Source of the DNA: an uncultured Acetatifactor sp.
GTDB lineage: Bacteria; Bacillota; Clostridia; Lachnospirales; Lachnospiraceae
DNA: 64,000 bases
Assembly (NCBI GenBank): GCA_910578815.1
Contig: CAJTSE010000006.1
Location: forward strand, 150,172 to 214,171
Reading direction: 5' to 3'
Shown here: piece by piece, positions 24,758 to 33,288 of the stretch
Numbering within the stretch: position 1 is the first letter of the stretch
Layout: each line of letters opens with the position of its first letter
Position numbers and translations under genes: made by a program
Notes under the pieces: model-generated
Databases searched by the model: none
Seen by the model: only the letters and a program-made list of their open reading frames with translations
What the model was told of the DNA's origin: nothing

Positions 24758-25493
24758 TTTTTTTGTCTCCTCTATTTTCTTTTCCATAAGTTTCCACGCA
24801 AAAGCCCTTGTATCCGCAGCAGGTGCAGGTGAGCTTTCTGAGAGTGGGAGTGTGAGCAGCCCAAAAGGCTTCTTTAAAGGCAGGACGAAATATCCGGTGA
24901 CACGAAGGACAAATGTAGACCACGCGCCTGAAATAAAAGCGGGCGACCCATATTCCGTATAAAACCGTAGCTGCAGCATAAATGGCAAAGGGATACCATA
25001 TTCCTGCAGTGATCCATAGGATGATTGTGATCCACTGAAAAATATTGAGAGGAAGGCCTAAAATTAACATAGCGCTATGAAGCTGTCTCATTTTTTTCTT
25101 ATTTTTCATTAAATAAGCAATATCGCCGATGGATTCAAAGGAAAAATTGTCCACGGTTTTTAATTCCCGGCGGATACCGGCAATCAGTTCCAGCTTCGTC
25201 TGACGCTCGTTTACTTCCTCCTGAAGGAGCTTTTCCTGTTGCTCAAGTAATATGGAGATTACGCTGCCGGGATCCTCCTTAGACAACAGTTCACCGATAC
25301 TGTTGATGGAGATACCCGCGTTGCGGAGAAAGCAGATCATTTGCATCCGTTTTAAATCCTGCTCTGTATAAAGCCGTCGTCCGCCCTCGGACAGCTCGCT
25401 GGGTATCAGGATATTTCTGGAATCGTAGTACTGTACCGTCCTGACGGATACGCCGCAGAGTTTTGCGATTTCTCCCGTGGTGTACATTGACAT
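24750..25493 (-). CDS. Membrane-anchored MerR-family regulator with zinc ribbon
   Basis: This 247-residue protein starts with a MerR DNA-binding domain (YTTGEIAKLCGVSVRTVQYYDSR) and a dimerisation coiled coil to about residue 115. Two hydrophobic helices (about 140-180) follow, then a C-terminal zinc-ribbon-like segment with CPSC and CTCC near residues 196 and 223. A MerR repressor/activator carrying its own membrane domain is unusual and suggests sensing at the membrane, perhaps of the substrate of the adjacent exporter. AAGGAGG precedes the ATG. A MerR-type promoter with palindrome lies 90-120 bp upstream. Confidence 0.85.
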   Translation of the reverse strand: MSMYTTGEIAKLCGVSVRTVQYYDSRNILIPSELSEGGRRLYTEQDLKRMQMICFLRNAGISINSIGELLSKEDPGSVISILLEQQEKLLQEEVNERQTKLELIAGIRRELKTVDNFSFESIGDIAYLMKNKKKMRQLHSAMLILGLPLNIFQWITIILWITAGIWYPFAIYAAATVLYGIWVARFYFRRVVYICPSCHRIFRPAFKEAFWAAHTPTLRKLTCTCCGYKGFCVETYGKENRGDKKNG

Positions 25494-25580
25494 GTTTTTC
25501 CTCCTTTCATTTGGCCCCTTCGCGGCAGGAATCCATTTTTACAGACAGGTATCCGGCTGTTTTCTGCCTTGAATAAGGTT

Positions 25581-25611
25581 ATTTTACAACATTACGCAGC
25601 GTAACATGCAA
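25581..25611 (-). promoter_or_regulatory. MerR-type promoter/operator of the yxl-like operon
   Basis: On the minus strand TTGCAT (25606-25611) and TAAAAT (25581-25586) are 19 bp apart, the over-long spacer used by MerR activators. The spacer holds a perfect palindrome TTACGC-A-GCGTAA (25592-25604, plus-strand reading). A second imperfect palindrome, TGAC...GTCA, lies at 25616-25628. Confidence 0.75.
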
Positions 25612-25652
25612 TACCTGACGCAGTGTCATGTTTCAAAAACTTGAAAAACCGG

Positions 25653-25692
25653 ATTAAAAAAGGATTCTCATAGATATGAGAATCCTTTTTTA
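25653..25692 (-). terminator. Terminator of tRNA-Pro
   Basis: Arms AAAAAGGATTCTCATA and TGAGAATCCTTTTTT form a near-perfect hairpin with T runs on both strands, immediately after the tRNA 3-prime end on the minus strand. The stem could also stop transcription on the plus strand. Confidence 0.85.
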
Positions 25693-25693
25693 A

Positions 25694-25767
25694 TCGGCGC
25701 GACGTGATTCGAACACGCGACCTCTGCGTCCCGAACGCAGCGCTCTACCAAGCTGAGCCACGCGCCG
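25694..25767 (-). tRNA. tRNA-Pro (anticodon CGG)
   Basis: The minus-strand sequence folds as a cloverleaf with acceptor stem CGGCGCG / CGCGCCG, an anticodon stem CTGCG / CGCAG around the loop TTCGGGA (anticodon CGG), and a T arm with GTTCGAATC. CCA is not encoded. It is followed by a strong terminator. Confidence 0.95.
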
Positions 25768-26065
25768 ATGTATAGAAGCAGTAACGTACTGCTAACAGTA
25801 AAATAATAAATAAAATGAGATTGAATGTCAAGTAAAAAACGAATAAGATATAGAAAATGATGCTGAAAAGATTTGGTAGTGGGTTATGAATGCAAGAATG
25901 CGGCGAAAAACGCTGCGCTGGTAATGTAAAGTGTCGGTTGACAGAATTTGCTGAAACATTGTTTTTCGCGTGGTTTTTATTTTGTGTCTGCCATGTAATA
26001 ATAGGAGGGCAAGGAAACGCGGCGGATCGGTGAGAATACAATTCGTACAACTTGGAGGAAAATTT

Positions 26066-26803
26066 ATGAGTCTTGGAAAAAACATTCAGTATTTGAGAAA
26101 ACAGAAAAAGATTACACAGGAACGGCTGGCGGAGATTATGTCCGTATCCCGCCAGACAATATCCAGATGGGAAGCGGATGAAATCATTCCGGAACTGAAT
26201 AAGCTGGTGGCTTTGAGCGATGTGTTTTCCTGTAAGCTGGATTCATTGATCAGGGAAGATATGGACGCCTGTGACCGGATTTATTCGGAAATCGCAATAA
26301 GAAGGGTAAAGGGTTTTAAAATGGCCAGTTATGTTATGATTACGCCCAACCCGGAGGATGATGTAACTGCTTATTTGGACAACTGGGCCATACGGTCCGG
26401 CTTGTTAGATCTACAGCCGGATGCCATGAGGATTGGTTGGGACTTTCCTTATGTGTCATTGGAACAGCAGAACAGATTCGGCCTTCGTGGGTATGCAGCG
26501 GCATATATACTGCCGGAAGGCTTTGAAACAAGTTTTCCGGGGGTCGAGTATGTTGACCAGAAAGATGCGGATTATGCGGTGATTACCGTTTATGATCCCT
26601 TTGCGGCTGCTTTTGAGAGAATTCCCAACGCTTATAAGAAAATAATGGAGTCTTTGCAGGCAAACGGATTCCGGGAAAAGCCCAGGGAGAACGTATTGTC
26701 CTGCTTTGAGCATGTGTATGAAAAAGACGGCATTACCTGTATGGATGTATACATGAACGTGGACAGTGTGTCAAAAACGGACAGCTTTACAAACTTTTCG
26801 TAA
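26066..26803 (+). CDS. XRE-family regulator with GyrI-like ligand-binding domain
   Basis: This 245-residue protein starts with a helix-turn-helix of the XRE type (YLRKQKKITQERLAEIMSVSRQTISRWE) and continues with a GyrI-like effector-binding domain (about residues 90-245; YAVITVYDPFAAAFERIPNAYKKIME). This pairing is common in Firmicutes as a small-molecule-responsive regulator. The ATG at 26066 has TTGGAGGAAAATTT upstream; an earlier in-frame start lacks a site. It stands alone between tRNA-Pro and the rRNA methyltransferase, so its targets are not evident. Confidence 0.85.
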   Translation: MSLGKNIQYLRKQKKITQERLAEIMSVSRQTISRWEADEIIPELNKLVALSDVFSCKLDSLIREDMDACDRIYSEIAIRRVKGFKMASYVMITPNPEDDVTAYLDNWAIRSGLLDLQPDAMRIGWDFPYVSLEQQNRFGLRGYAAAYILPEGFETSFPGVEYVDQKDADYAVITVYDPFAAAFERIPNAYKKIMESLQANGFREKPRENVLSCFEHVYEKDGITCMDVYMNVDSVSKTDSFTNFS

Positions 26804-26898
26804 CGAGTTACAATTATTTGATTCCTGCGAGTTAACAATGCTCGCTAAAGATAACGTCGTTTTTAGCCATTTTCAAAGAGTCTTAAAATGTTGGTTTC

Positions 26899-26927
26899 AA
26901 ATACGAACGCCTTGCGTTCGTATTTTT
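26899..26927 (+). terminator. Terminator of the XRE-GyrI gene
   Basis: AATACGAACGC-CTT-GCGTTCGTATT is a perfect 11-bp hairpin followed by a T run, about 95 bp after the stop codon. Confidence 0.9.
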
Positions 26928-26991
26928 GATTCCTTGACAGATTGCCGCCAAACCGCTAAAGTGGAAATATCAATAACAAAGGAGAGAATTT

Positions 26992-28194
26992 ATGTATCAT
27001 ACGATCGTGACATTGAAAAAGGGCGAGGGACGAGGCTTAAAAAGCGGAGGGATGTGGGTGTATGATAATGAGATAGATTCTGTCCTTGGCGGCTTTAAAA
27101 ACGGGGATGTGGTGGAGGTCCGGGATTTTGACGGATATTGCATGGGCTGTGGATACATCAACACAAACTCAAAAATTCGGGTAAGAATGCTTTCCAGAAA
27201 AAAGGATACGGTGATCGACGAGGCCTTTATGGAGCAACGGGTGCGGGACGCCTGGAATTACCGAAAGGAATGTATTGATACCTTAAGCTGCCGGGTGATC
27301 TTTGGGGAGGCGGATTTCTTACCCGGCATTGTGGTGGATAAATTTGCAGATGTGCTGGTGGTGGAGTCTCTTGCGCTGGGAATCGACAAATGGAAGCTTA
27401 CCATTGTGGAGAGCCTGAAAAGGGTGCTGGCGGAGGATGGTATCGTGATCCGCGGAGTGTATGAGCGCAGTGATGCAAAGGTACGTCTGCGGGAAGGGAT
27501 GGAGTGCAGTAAGGGCTTTATCGGGGAATCCTTTGACACAAAGGTGGAAATCGTGGAAAACGGCGTGCGTTATCTGGTAGATGTGGAGGATGGACAAAAG
27601 ACGGGATTTTTCCTGGACCAGAAAAACAACAGGGCGGCAATCCGGCGTTTTTGTAAGGGGAAGACAGTGCTGGACTGTTTTACACACACGGGCTCCTTTG
27701 CACTGAATGCGGGGGCAGCCGGGGCAGCAAGCGTGCTGGGAGTGGACGCTTCACAGACGGCTATAGACAGGGCAGTGGAAAATGCAGGCTTAAATGGTTT
27801 GACAGACAGGGTAAACTTCCGGTGTGCCGACGTGTTTGAACTGCTTCCGGAGCTGGAAGCAGCGGGGGAGCACTATGATGTGGTAATACTGGATCCTCCG
27901 GCCTTTACCAAATCCCGGAATTCTGTAAAAAATGCCGTCAAGGGATATAGGGAGATTAATCTGCGGGGGATGAAGCTTGTAAAAGACGGCGGCTTTCTTG
28001 CCACCTGCTCCTGCTCACACTTTATGGACCCGGATTTGTTTGCAAAGACGATTAGGGAGGCGGCCGTCGGAGCCCATAAGCGGCTGCGTCAGGTGGAGTT
28101 TCGCACGCAGGGGCCGGACCACCCCATTCTCTGGGCCGCGGACCAGAGCTATTATTTAAAGTTTTATATTTTTCAGGTAGTGAGCGAACGCTGA
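26992..28194 (+). CDS. rlmI: 23S rRNA m5C methyltransferase, RlmI-like
   Basis: This 400-residue protein has an N-terminal PUA-like RNA-binding domain (LKKGEGRGLKSGGMWVYDNEI), a linking domain, and a Rossmann-fold methyltransferase with motif I VLDCFTHTGSFALNA, the acidic GVDAS, and motif IV VILDPPAFTKS. These mark RlmI, which methylates 23S rRNA C1962 in E. coli. GGAGAG lies just before the ATG. It is preceded by the strong terminator of the regulator gene. Confidence 0.88.
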   Translation: MYHTIVTLKKGEGRGLKSGGMWVYDNEIDSVLGGFKNGDVVEVRDFDGYCMGCGYINTNSKIRVRMLSRKKDTVIDEAFMEQRVRDAWNYRKECIDTLSCRVIFGEADFLPGIVVDKFADVLVVESLALGIDKWKLTIVESLKRVLAEDGIVIRGVYERSDAKVRLREGMECSKGFIGESFDTKVEIVENGVRYLVDVEDGQKTGFFLDQKNNRAAIRRFCKGKTVLDCFTHTGSFALNAGAAGAASVLGVDASQTAIDRAVENAGLNGLTDRVNFRCADVFELLPELEAAGEHYDVVILDPPAFTKSRNSVKNAVKGYREINLRGMKLVKDGGFLATCSCSHFMDPDLFAKTIREAAVGAHKRLRQVEFRTQGPDHPILWAADQSYYLKFYIFQVVSER

Positions 28195-28332
28195 GATGGC
28201 TGCGGGAAACGGAATATTTAAAAAAAGAAGCGTTTCTACGAAAAGTAAAATGATCTTGCGATAGGTAGTTGACATTTTCACTTTTGGAGAGTAACATTTT
28301 ATTATGACAATTATGACGATTACGGAGGCGAA

Positions 28333-28941
28333 GTGAAAATGATACAGTTGATAGGAATTATAAGGCTCTGGCCGGTAGCCCTTTTTCTGATAGCTTTTAT
28401 GGGAGGTTCATTTGTCGTTATGCTGATACGTGAAAGCTATAATGAAAAGCAGGCGAGAAGCGGAGAGGATATGAATCGGCTGAAGGAGATGCTGAAGGAG
28501 GTGGTTCCGGACCTGGAAAACTATGTCCCGGCATATGGCATTTGGGAACTGGAAAAATATTACGGAAATCGTGCCCAGACGTACTTTTGGTACTATGCGA
28601 TTGCATTTAACGATGACAGGATCCATGTGATAAAACTTAAGAACGTGAAGAAGCGGCTGGAGCCGGAGGGTAGTTTTGTAGTGGAAAAAAGCCAGGTGGG
28701 CATGGTCAACGGCGGGATGCACTCAAACTGGATGAGCCTTTATGATAAAGAGGGCAGAGAGATCATGACTCTGATTGTAGCGAGAGAAAACTTGAAGGAT
28801 GATAAGGACCATCCCGTGAATATCATTCAGGAGGAAGCAGCGGCAGCATTTGAAGAGCTGGTGGCAAAATGGACGGAAGATGTAAATAAGGAAAGTGATG
28901 TCAAGGCTACAGGCATATACGGCGCAATAGATAAAAATTAA
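28333..28941 (+). CDS. Membrane-anchored protein of unknown function
   Basis: I do not recognise this protein of about 200 residues. One hydrophobic helix near residues 8-32 anchors the N terminus. The rest is a charged, probably cytoplasmic or surface domain of mixed alpha/beta character containing repeated acidic helices and a WYYAIAFNDDRIHVIKL strand. It may start at GTG 28333 or ATG 28339; GGAGG is 4 bp from the first and 10 bp from the second. The gene stands alone and ends just before a promoter-like sequence and a terminator hairpin. Confidence 0.6.
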   Translation: MKMIQLIGIIRLWPVALFLIAFMGGSFVVMLIRESYNEKQARSGEDMNRLKEMLKEVVPDLENYVPAYGIWELEKYYGNRAQTYFWYYAIAFNDDRIHVIKLKNVKKRLEPEGSFVVEKSQVGMVNGGMHSNWMSLYDKEGREIMTLIVARENLKDDKDHPVNIIQEEAAAAFEELVAKWTEDVNKESDVKATGIYGAIDKN

Positions 28942-28942
28942 C

Positions 28943-29014
28943 TTGACAAACAGGAGCAAGGTAAGTATGATGGTCCCAGATGCGAATGAGTTGCATTTGC
29001 ATTCTGGGACTTTT
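28943..29014 (+). promoter_or_regulatory. Promoter followed by terminator-like hairpin before the metal exporter
   Basis: TTGACA (28943-28948), a 17-bp spacer and TATGAT (28966-28971) form a near-consensus promoter. Directly at the expected start lies a hairpin GTCCCAGA / TCTGGGAC (28973-28980 with 29003-29010) followed by TTTT. The loop contains GAATG...CATTC, a possible Fur-family half-site pair. The hairpin may simply end the upstream gene, or attenuate the exporter. Confidence 0.55.
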
Positions 29015-29076
29015 GTGGTTATCCGATGAAGGCGCACAAAAGCAGATGCAGTATTTTGTTATAGAAAGGATATGTT

Positions 29077-29937
29077 ATGCCGGAGGTTATTATAGATACT
29101 TTATTGGACGTGATTAAGCTGCTTCCTTTTTTACTTCTTACTTATCTTGTCATGGAATATCTGGAACATAAAGCAGGAGAAAAAACGGAGGGTTTGATGA
29201 GAAAAGCAGGGCGCTTTGGGCCTGTGATCGGCGGAGCGATGGGGATTGTTCCTCAGTGCGGATTTTCCACAGCGGCCTCTAATCTATATGCAGGAAGAGT
29301 GATTACGCTGGGAACGCTGATGGCCGTTTACCTTTCTACCTCGGACGAGATGCTGCCTGTGCTGATTTCGGAGAAGGCGCCGTTGAAAAGCATTGTCGGG
29401 ATTTTGCTGGCCAAGGCAGGAATCGGCATTGCAGCCGGGCTTTTGACGGATCTGCTGCTTGGGAGAAAGGGCGCACGTGCTCATATCCATGGCAGTCATA
29501 TCCATGAGATCTGTGAGCATGAACATTGCCGCTGTGAGAAGGGAATTTTTCGTTCCGCTTTTTCCCATACCGTTCACATTGCCCTTTTCCTTTTATTCAT
29601 TACTTTCCTGCTGAATTTGCTGTTGTTTTTCGTTGGGGAGGAAGCGTTGGCGAATTTGATTTTAAACAGGCCGCTTGCAGGGCCGCTGTTGGCGGGATTG
29701 GTGGGTTTGATACCTAATTGCGCCGGGTCCGTGGTCATTACGCAGCTGTATCTGGAAGGAATCATCGGCATCGGCTCCGCTATGGCAGGACTGCTGACAG
29801 GCAGCGGTGTGGGTCTGCTGGTGCTGTTTCGGGTCAACCATCAGAAAAAAGAGAACTTGGGAATATTGGCCGCGTTATATGGCATTGGCGTTTTGGCCGG
29901 AATCGTCATAGAGCTGGTGACGATGGCCGTGGCGTAG
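29077..29937 (+). CDS. Putative heavy-metal exporter (ArsP_2 / 10TM family)
   Basis: This 286-residue protein has about ten hydrophobic helices in two halves that each carry a related motif: GIVPQCGFSTAASNLYAG in the first and GLIPNCAGSVVITQLYLEG in the second. The central loop is rich in metal ligands (HIHGSHIHEICEHEHCRCE). This is the pattern of the ArsP_2-type putative metal exporters. The metal is not determined, but the His/Cys loop and the adjacent Fur-family gene point to a divalent metal such as zinc or manganese. AAAGGA precedes the ATG. Confidence 0.82.
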   Translation: MPEVIIDTLLDVIKLLPFLLLTYLVMEYLEHKAGEKTEGLMRKAGRFGPVIGGAMGIVPQCGFSTAASNLYAGRVITLGTLMAVYLSTSDEMLPVLISEKAPLKSIVGILLAKAGIGIAAGLLTDLLLGRKGARAHIHGSHIHEICEHEHCRCEKGIFRSAFSHTVHIALFLLFITFLLNLLLFFVGEEALANLILNRPLAGPLLAGLVGLIPNCAGSVVITQLYLEGIIGIGSAMAGLLTGSGVGLLVLFRVNHQKKENLGILAALYGIGVLAGIVIELVTMAVA

Positions 29938-30072
29938 CGTCGGGCTCGGAAGGAAGAGCCATGATAGAAGGATGTGTCGGGATAGAAGGAAGTGCCGGGG
30001 CCGGAAAAGAAGCGTCGAAACCGGAAGGAAGGGTCGGGACCGAAAAAAGGCGGCGTTGGCGGCAGGAAAAGG

Positions 30073-30531
30073 ATGGATTCGGGAATGGAACGAAACGGAA
30101 TGGATGAACTGGAGTATCCTCAGGGATTGAAATGGACCAGACAGCGAAAAAGTGTATACAGGATTTTGTGGAATGCAGAAGAACCGCTGAATGCCGCGCA
30201 GATTTACCATTTGGCGGAGCAGGAGACCAGCGGGAAGGATTATGCGCCTTCTACCGTGTATCGCATATTGACAGCGTTTGAAGAGCTGGGACTGGTGGAA
30301 AAGACCGTCTGGATGGGTGAGGATACGGCGGTCTATTCCTTAAACAGGGGCAGTCATACTCATTATGCGGTATGTCTGCAATGCCATAAAAGAATTCCCC
30401 TGCGGAGCTGCCCTTTTGCCCATATCCGTCTGGACAGGGAGCCGGAGGATTTCACCGTGGTCAGTCATAAGCTGGAGCTGTACGGCTACTGCAGGGATTG
30501 CGTGGGAACAAGTCCCAGTGACCTCACATAA
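30073..30531 (+). CDS. Fur-family metalloregulator (Zur-like)
   Basis: This protein of about 152 residues has a Fur-type winged helix (TRQRKSVYRILWNAEEPLNAAQI, and the STVYRILTAFEELGLVEK recognition region) and a C-terminal domain with CLQC and CRDC zinc motifs. It follows the metal exporter by 135 bp of purine-rich DNA on the same strand and probably controls it. The ATG at 30073 follows AGGAAAAGG, but other in-frame ATGs at 30085 and 30100 are possible, and an upstream in-frame start would add a low-complexity basic tail. The 3-prime end overlaps the convergent phosphatase gene by 46 bp. Confidence 0.8.
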   Translation: MDSGMERNGMDELEYPQGLKWTRQRKSVYRILWNAEEPLNAAQIYHLAEQETSGKDYAPSTVYRILTAFEELGLVEKTVWMGEDTAVYSLNRGSHTHYAVCLQCHKRIPLRSCPFAHIRLDREPEDFTVVSHKLELYGYCRDCVGTSPSDLT

Positions 30532-31262
30532 TCGTACGCTTCAGGAAGACATTGATCCCAGACTTGCGCGGGGTTATGGCAGTCAGAGCCTATGATGACG
30601 CGGGCATGAGAAGCAGATACCTTTTCCCAAAAGATGCGGTGAGGATACATATACCGCTTTCCGTCAGGATAATCTTGGATTCCGCGCCGAAGACCGTTGG
30701 AATTAAATTCCAAAATGGTGTCGGTAGAAACAGCCCCATGAATAATCATATCGCAGGCAGCGTCACAGTTTCGGTCCCATGCAAAGCGATTCATGGCGAA
30801 AATGTCAGGGTGGGCCACCATTCTAAAGCAGCCGGTTTCCATAGCCTGAACCACGGCGCGGGCATAATCAAGATAATCCTCTGTGCTTTTCGCCTGAGTA
30901 ATGTTGAATAACTCTCCCGCCGAATTACGGTAGAAATGTTCCCCTAAAAGCAGATAGTCCAGCCTCCATTCTTCCAGAAGAGACTCATAATAAGCATGAT
31001 ATTCGGGAAGATACTCAATCTCCAAGCCTTTACAAAGAGTTATATCAGCAGAATATTTTGCAGTCAGCAAGTCTATGGTCCGCATATGCTCCGTCAGTTC
31101 GAAGTAAGGCATCCGCAGCCCGAAATCCCTGTCGGGAAATGGTGCATGATCGGAAAAGCCCAAAAGCTCTACGCCTGCGGCAAGTGCACTTTTAACATAA
31201 TCTTCTTCACTGCCCTGAGCATGCCGGCAGCGCTGTGTGTGGGTGTGATAGTTTGTTTTCAT
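30486..31262 (-). CDS. PHP-domain histidinol-phosphatase (HisK-like)
   Basis: This 258-residue protein is a PHP-superfamily metal phosphatase. The N terminus NYHTHTQRCRHAQGS, the GFSDHAP segment, GLEIEYLPE, LLLGEHF, MVAHPDIF and the C-terminal IGSDCHNP supply the histidine, aspartate and glutamate ligands of the trinuclear metal site. These match HisK histidinol-phosphatases that complete step eight of histidine synthesis, although no other his gene is near and some homologues act on other phosphates. It is convergent with the Fur-family gene. Confidence 0.82.
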   Translation of the reverse strand: MKTNYHTHTQRCRHAQGSEEDYVKSALAAGVELLGFSDHAPFPDRDFGLRMPYFELTEHMRTIDLLTAKYSADITLCKGLEIEYLPEYHAYYESLLEEWRLDYLLLGEHFYRNSAGELFNITQAKSTEDYLDYARAVVQAMETGCFRMVAHPDIFAMNRFAWDRNCDAACDMIIHGAVSTDTILEFNSNGLRRGIQDYPDGKRYMYPHRIFWEKVSASHARVIIGSDCHNPAQVWDQCLPEAYDYVRSLGLVPTQSLQ

Positions 31263-31347
31263 TTTTACTCCTGTTTTGTTCGGAAAAATGGCTGTATTTG
31301 CAATACCTGTACTGTAAATTATTTCAGAGAAACATCAATTTTGCAAG

Positions 31348-31425
31348 TGTTACCTGTAAAACGGTAACAGCATGTATATGCCGATTATTTATTATCTGGA
31401 TTTAAGCCCATGATTGCAGTATAAT
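31348..31425 (+). promoter_or_regulatory. Inverted-repeat operator and -10 box upstream of the GH13 gene
   Basis: TGTTACC (31348-31354) and GGTAACA (31363-31369) form a perfect 7-bp inverted repeat with an 8-bp centre, partly resembling a catabolite-responsive element but one base too long. A TATAAT (31420-31425) lies 50 bp downstream with no clear -35. It probably controls the GH13 gene. Confidence 0.45.
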
Positions 31426-31507
31426 ATATCGTGAAGATGTTGGAAAATGTTTTGCAGGAGCCATATTATATCCGATTTCCGAAGCACAAGCAGAAAGGGA
31501 GATTCCT

Positions 31508-33226
31508 ATGGAAAAAGCGGCGATTTTACATGATCCGAATAATTATTATTTTTATTCCACGGGCAGGGACACATTCACTGTAAAGCTGATGGCGAAGGCA
31601 GGGGATGTGTCCTCTGTCGTGTTGCATTACAGGGATAAATATATTCCCTTGGATAAACTTGATACCAGAGGGCAGGTATCCATGGGCCGGGTGGCATGCG
31701 ACGGGGTGCATGATTATTTTGAAGCCGAGCTTCATATAAATATGCTTTGCATCCGATACTTTTTCGAATTGAAGGATCAGGAAGGCACATCTGCTTATTA
31801 CGGAAACTATTTCTTTTATAACAGGGAGCCGGAGATCATTGAAGAGATGTTTGACTGCCCTCAGCTCAGCCGGGAGGAAGAGCGGTACGAGGCCCCGGAA
31901 TGGGCGAAAGGCAGGGTAGTATATCAGATCTTTGTAGACCGCTTTGCTTCGGATAAAGAAGTGCCTGCGGGGGAATGGTATAAGCAGGAACTCACACATA
32001 AGGACAGCCTGCACGGCAGTCTGCGGGGAATCACACAAAAGATCCCCTATTTGAAAGAGCTGGGTGCGGAAGTGCTTTATCTTACGCCTATTTTTAAGGC
32101 CAATACTACCCACAAGTATGATACGGTAGATTACCTGCAGATTGATCCGGATTTTGGGACGGAAGAGGATTTGCGGGAGCTGACGGGGAAGGCTCATGAG
32201 GCAGGGATGTATGTGGTGCTGGATGCAGTGTTCAATCATACCTCCAGGGATTTTTTTGCCTTTAGGGATCTGCTGGAAAATCAGGAAAATTCCCGGTATC
32301 GGGACTGGTATTATGTGGATGAATTTCCTGCCAGAGGGGAACTTCTGCCTACGTATCGCTCCTTCAGTTATTTCGGCGGAATGCCTAAGCTGAATTGCAG
32401 GAACCTTGAGGTGCGGCAGTATGTCTGTGACGTGGCGGCATATTGGACGAGGAATTGTCAGGTGGACGGCTGGCGGCTGGACGTGGCGGATGAGATCGGA
32501 CGGGATTTCTGGCGGGAATTCCGCAGAAGGCTGCGGGAAATTAATCCGCAGATACTGATAATCGGGGAAATCTGGCATTTTAACGGCAGTTACTTAGAGG
32601 GTGACCAGTGGGACGGGGTTATGAATTACCATTTTACCGACGCAGTGAAGGGGCTTCTTTTGGAAAAGCGGCTGACGCCTGAGAGCTTTGCGGGAAGGCT
32701 TGATTTTGTGCGGGGACGGCTGAAAAAGGAGACTGTAGCATATCTTTGGAATCTCATTGACAGCCATGACACTGCGCGCTTTCTGGACCAGGCGGGAAAT
32801 GATAAGCGAATTCTGAAGCTGGCTGCGTCCCTGCAGATGCTTCTGCCGGGAATGCCGATGATTTATTACGGGGACGAGGTAGGAATGCCAGGGAAAAAGG
32901 GGTCTGCCTGCCGTCGGGGGATGTATTGGGACAGGGAGCGGCAGGATGAAGCACTGTTTGCATTTTACCGCAGGCTGATTGCCATTCGAAAAAGGTATCC
33001 TGTGATCGGCGGCGGAGAGACGGAGTGGATATGGAACCTGCAGAAGGAAACTTTGCTGTGCTGGCGTTTCTGCGAGAATGGCCGGGAGCAGGTGACGGTG
33101 CTGTTAAATGTGGGAGAATGCGCAGCAGAGGCACAGCAGTATGCAGGCAGGAGGGAGCTGCTGTCTGAGGCAGGTTTTGAGGGCATGGTGCCTCCGCTTT
33201 CCTGCTGTGTACTGGAAGGGATATAG
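31508..33226 (+). CDS. GH13 alpha-glucan hydrolase (neopullulanase/cyclomaltodextrinase-like)
   Basis: This 572-residue enzyme cleaves alpha-glucosidic bonds in starch-derived oligosaccharides. Residues 1 to about 125 form a CBM34-like beta domain, the usual N terminus of neopullulanase/maltogenic amylases. The GH13 barrel follows with all four conserved regions: DAVFNH, GWRLDVADE with nucleophile Asp325, IIGEIWH with acid/base Glu354 and LIDSHD with Asp421. There is no signal peptide, so it acts inside the cell on imported maltodextrins or cyclodextrins. GGGAG precedes the ATG. No sugar transporter adjoins it. Confidence 0.88.
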   Translation: MEKAAILHDPNNYYFYSTGRDTFTVKLMAKAGDVSSVVLHYRDKYIPLDKLDTRGQVSMGRVACDGVHDYFEAELHINMLCIRYFFELKDQEGTSAYYGNYFFYNREPEIIEEMFDCPQLSREEERYEAPEWAKGRVVYQIFVDRFASDKEVPAGEWYKQELTHKDSLHGSLRGITQKIPYLKELGAEVLYLTPIFKANTTHKYDTVDYLQIDPDFGTEEDLRELTGKAHEAGMYVVLDAVFNHTSRDFFAFRDLLENQENSRYRDWYYVDEFPARGELLPTYRSFSYFGGMPKLNCRNLEVRQYVCDVAAYWTRNCQVDGWRLDVADEIGRDFWREFRRRLREINPQILIIGEIWHFNGSYLEGDQWDGVMNYHFTDAVKGLLLEKRLTPESFAGRLDFVRGRLKKETVAYLWNLIDSHDTARFLDQAGNDKRILKLAASLQMLLPGMPMIYYGDEVGMPGKKGSACRRGMYWDRERQDEALFAFYRRLIAIRKRYPVIGGGETEWIWNLQKETLLCWRFCENGREQVTVLLNVGECAAEAQQYAGRRELLSEAGFEGMVPPLSCCVLEGI

Positions 33227-33288
33227 AGAAGGTATATTTGGCGATACAAAAATAAGAAAAGAATGCCGGACCGGAAGGGAACAAAAGA

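Noticed and set aside
31526..32578. A 350-codon open frame antisense to the GH13 gene
   Set aside because: It lies wholly within a gene with all four catalytic motifs and encodes a basic, featureless sequence.
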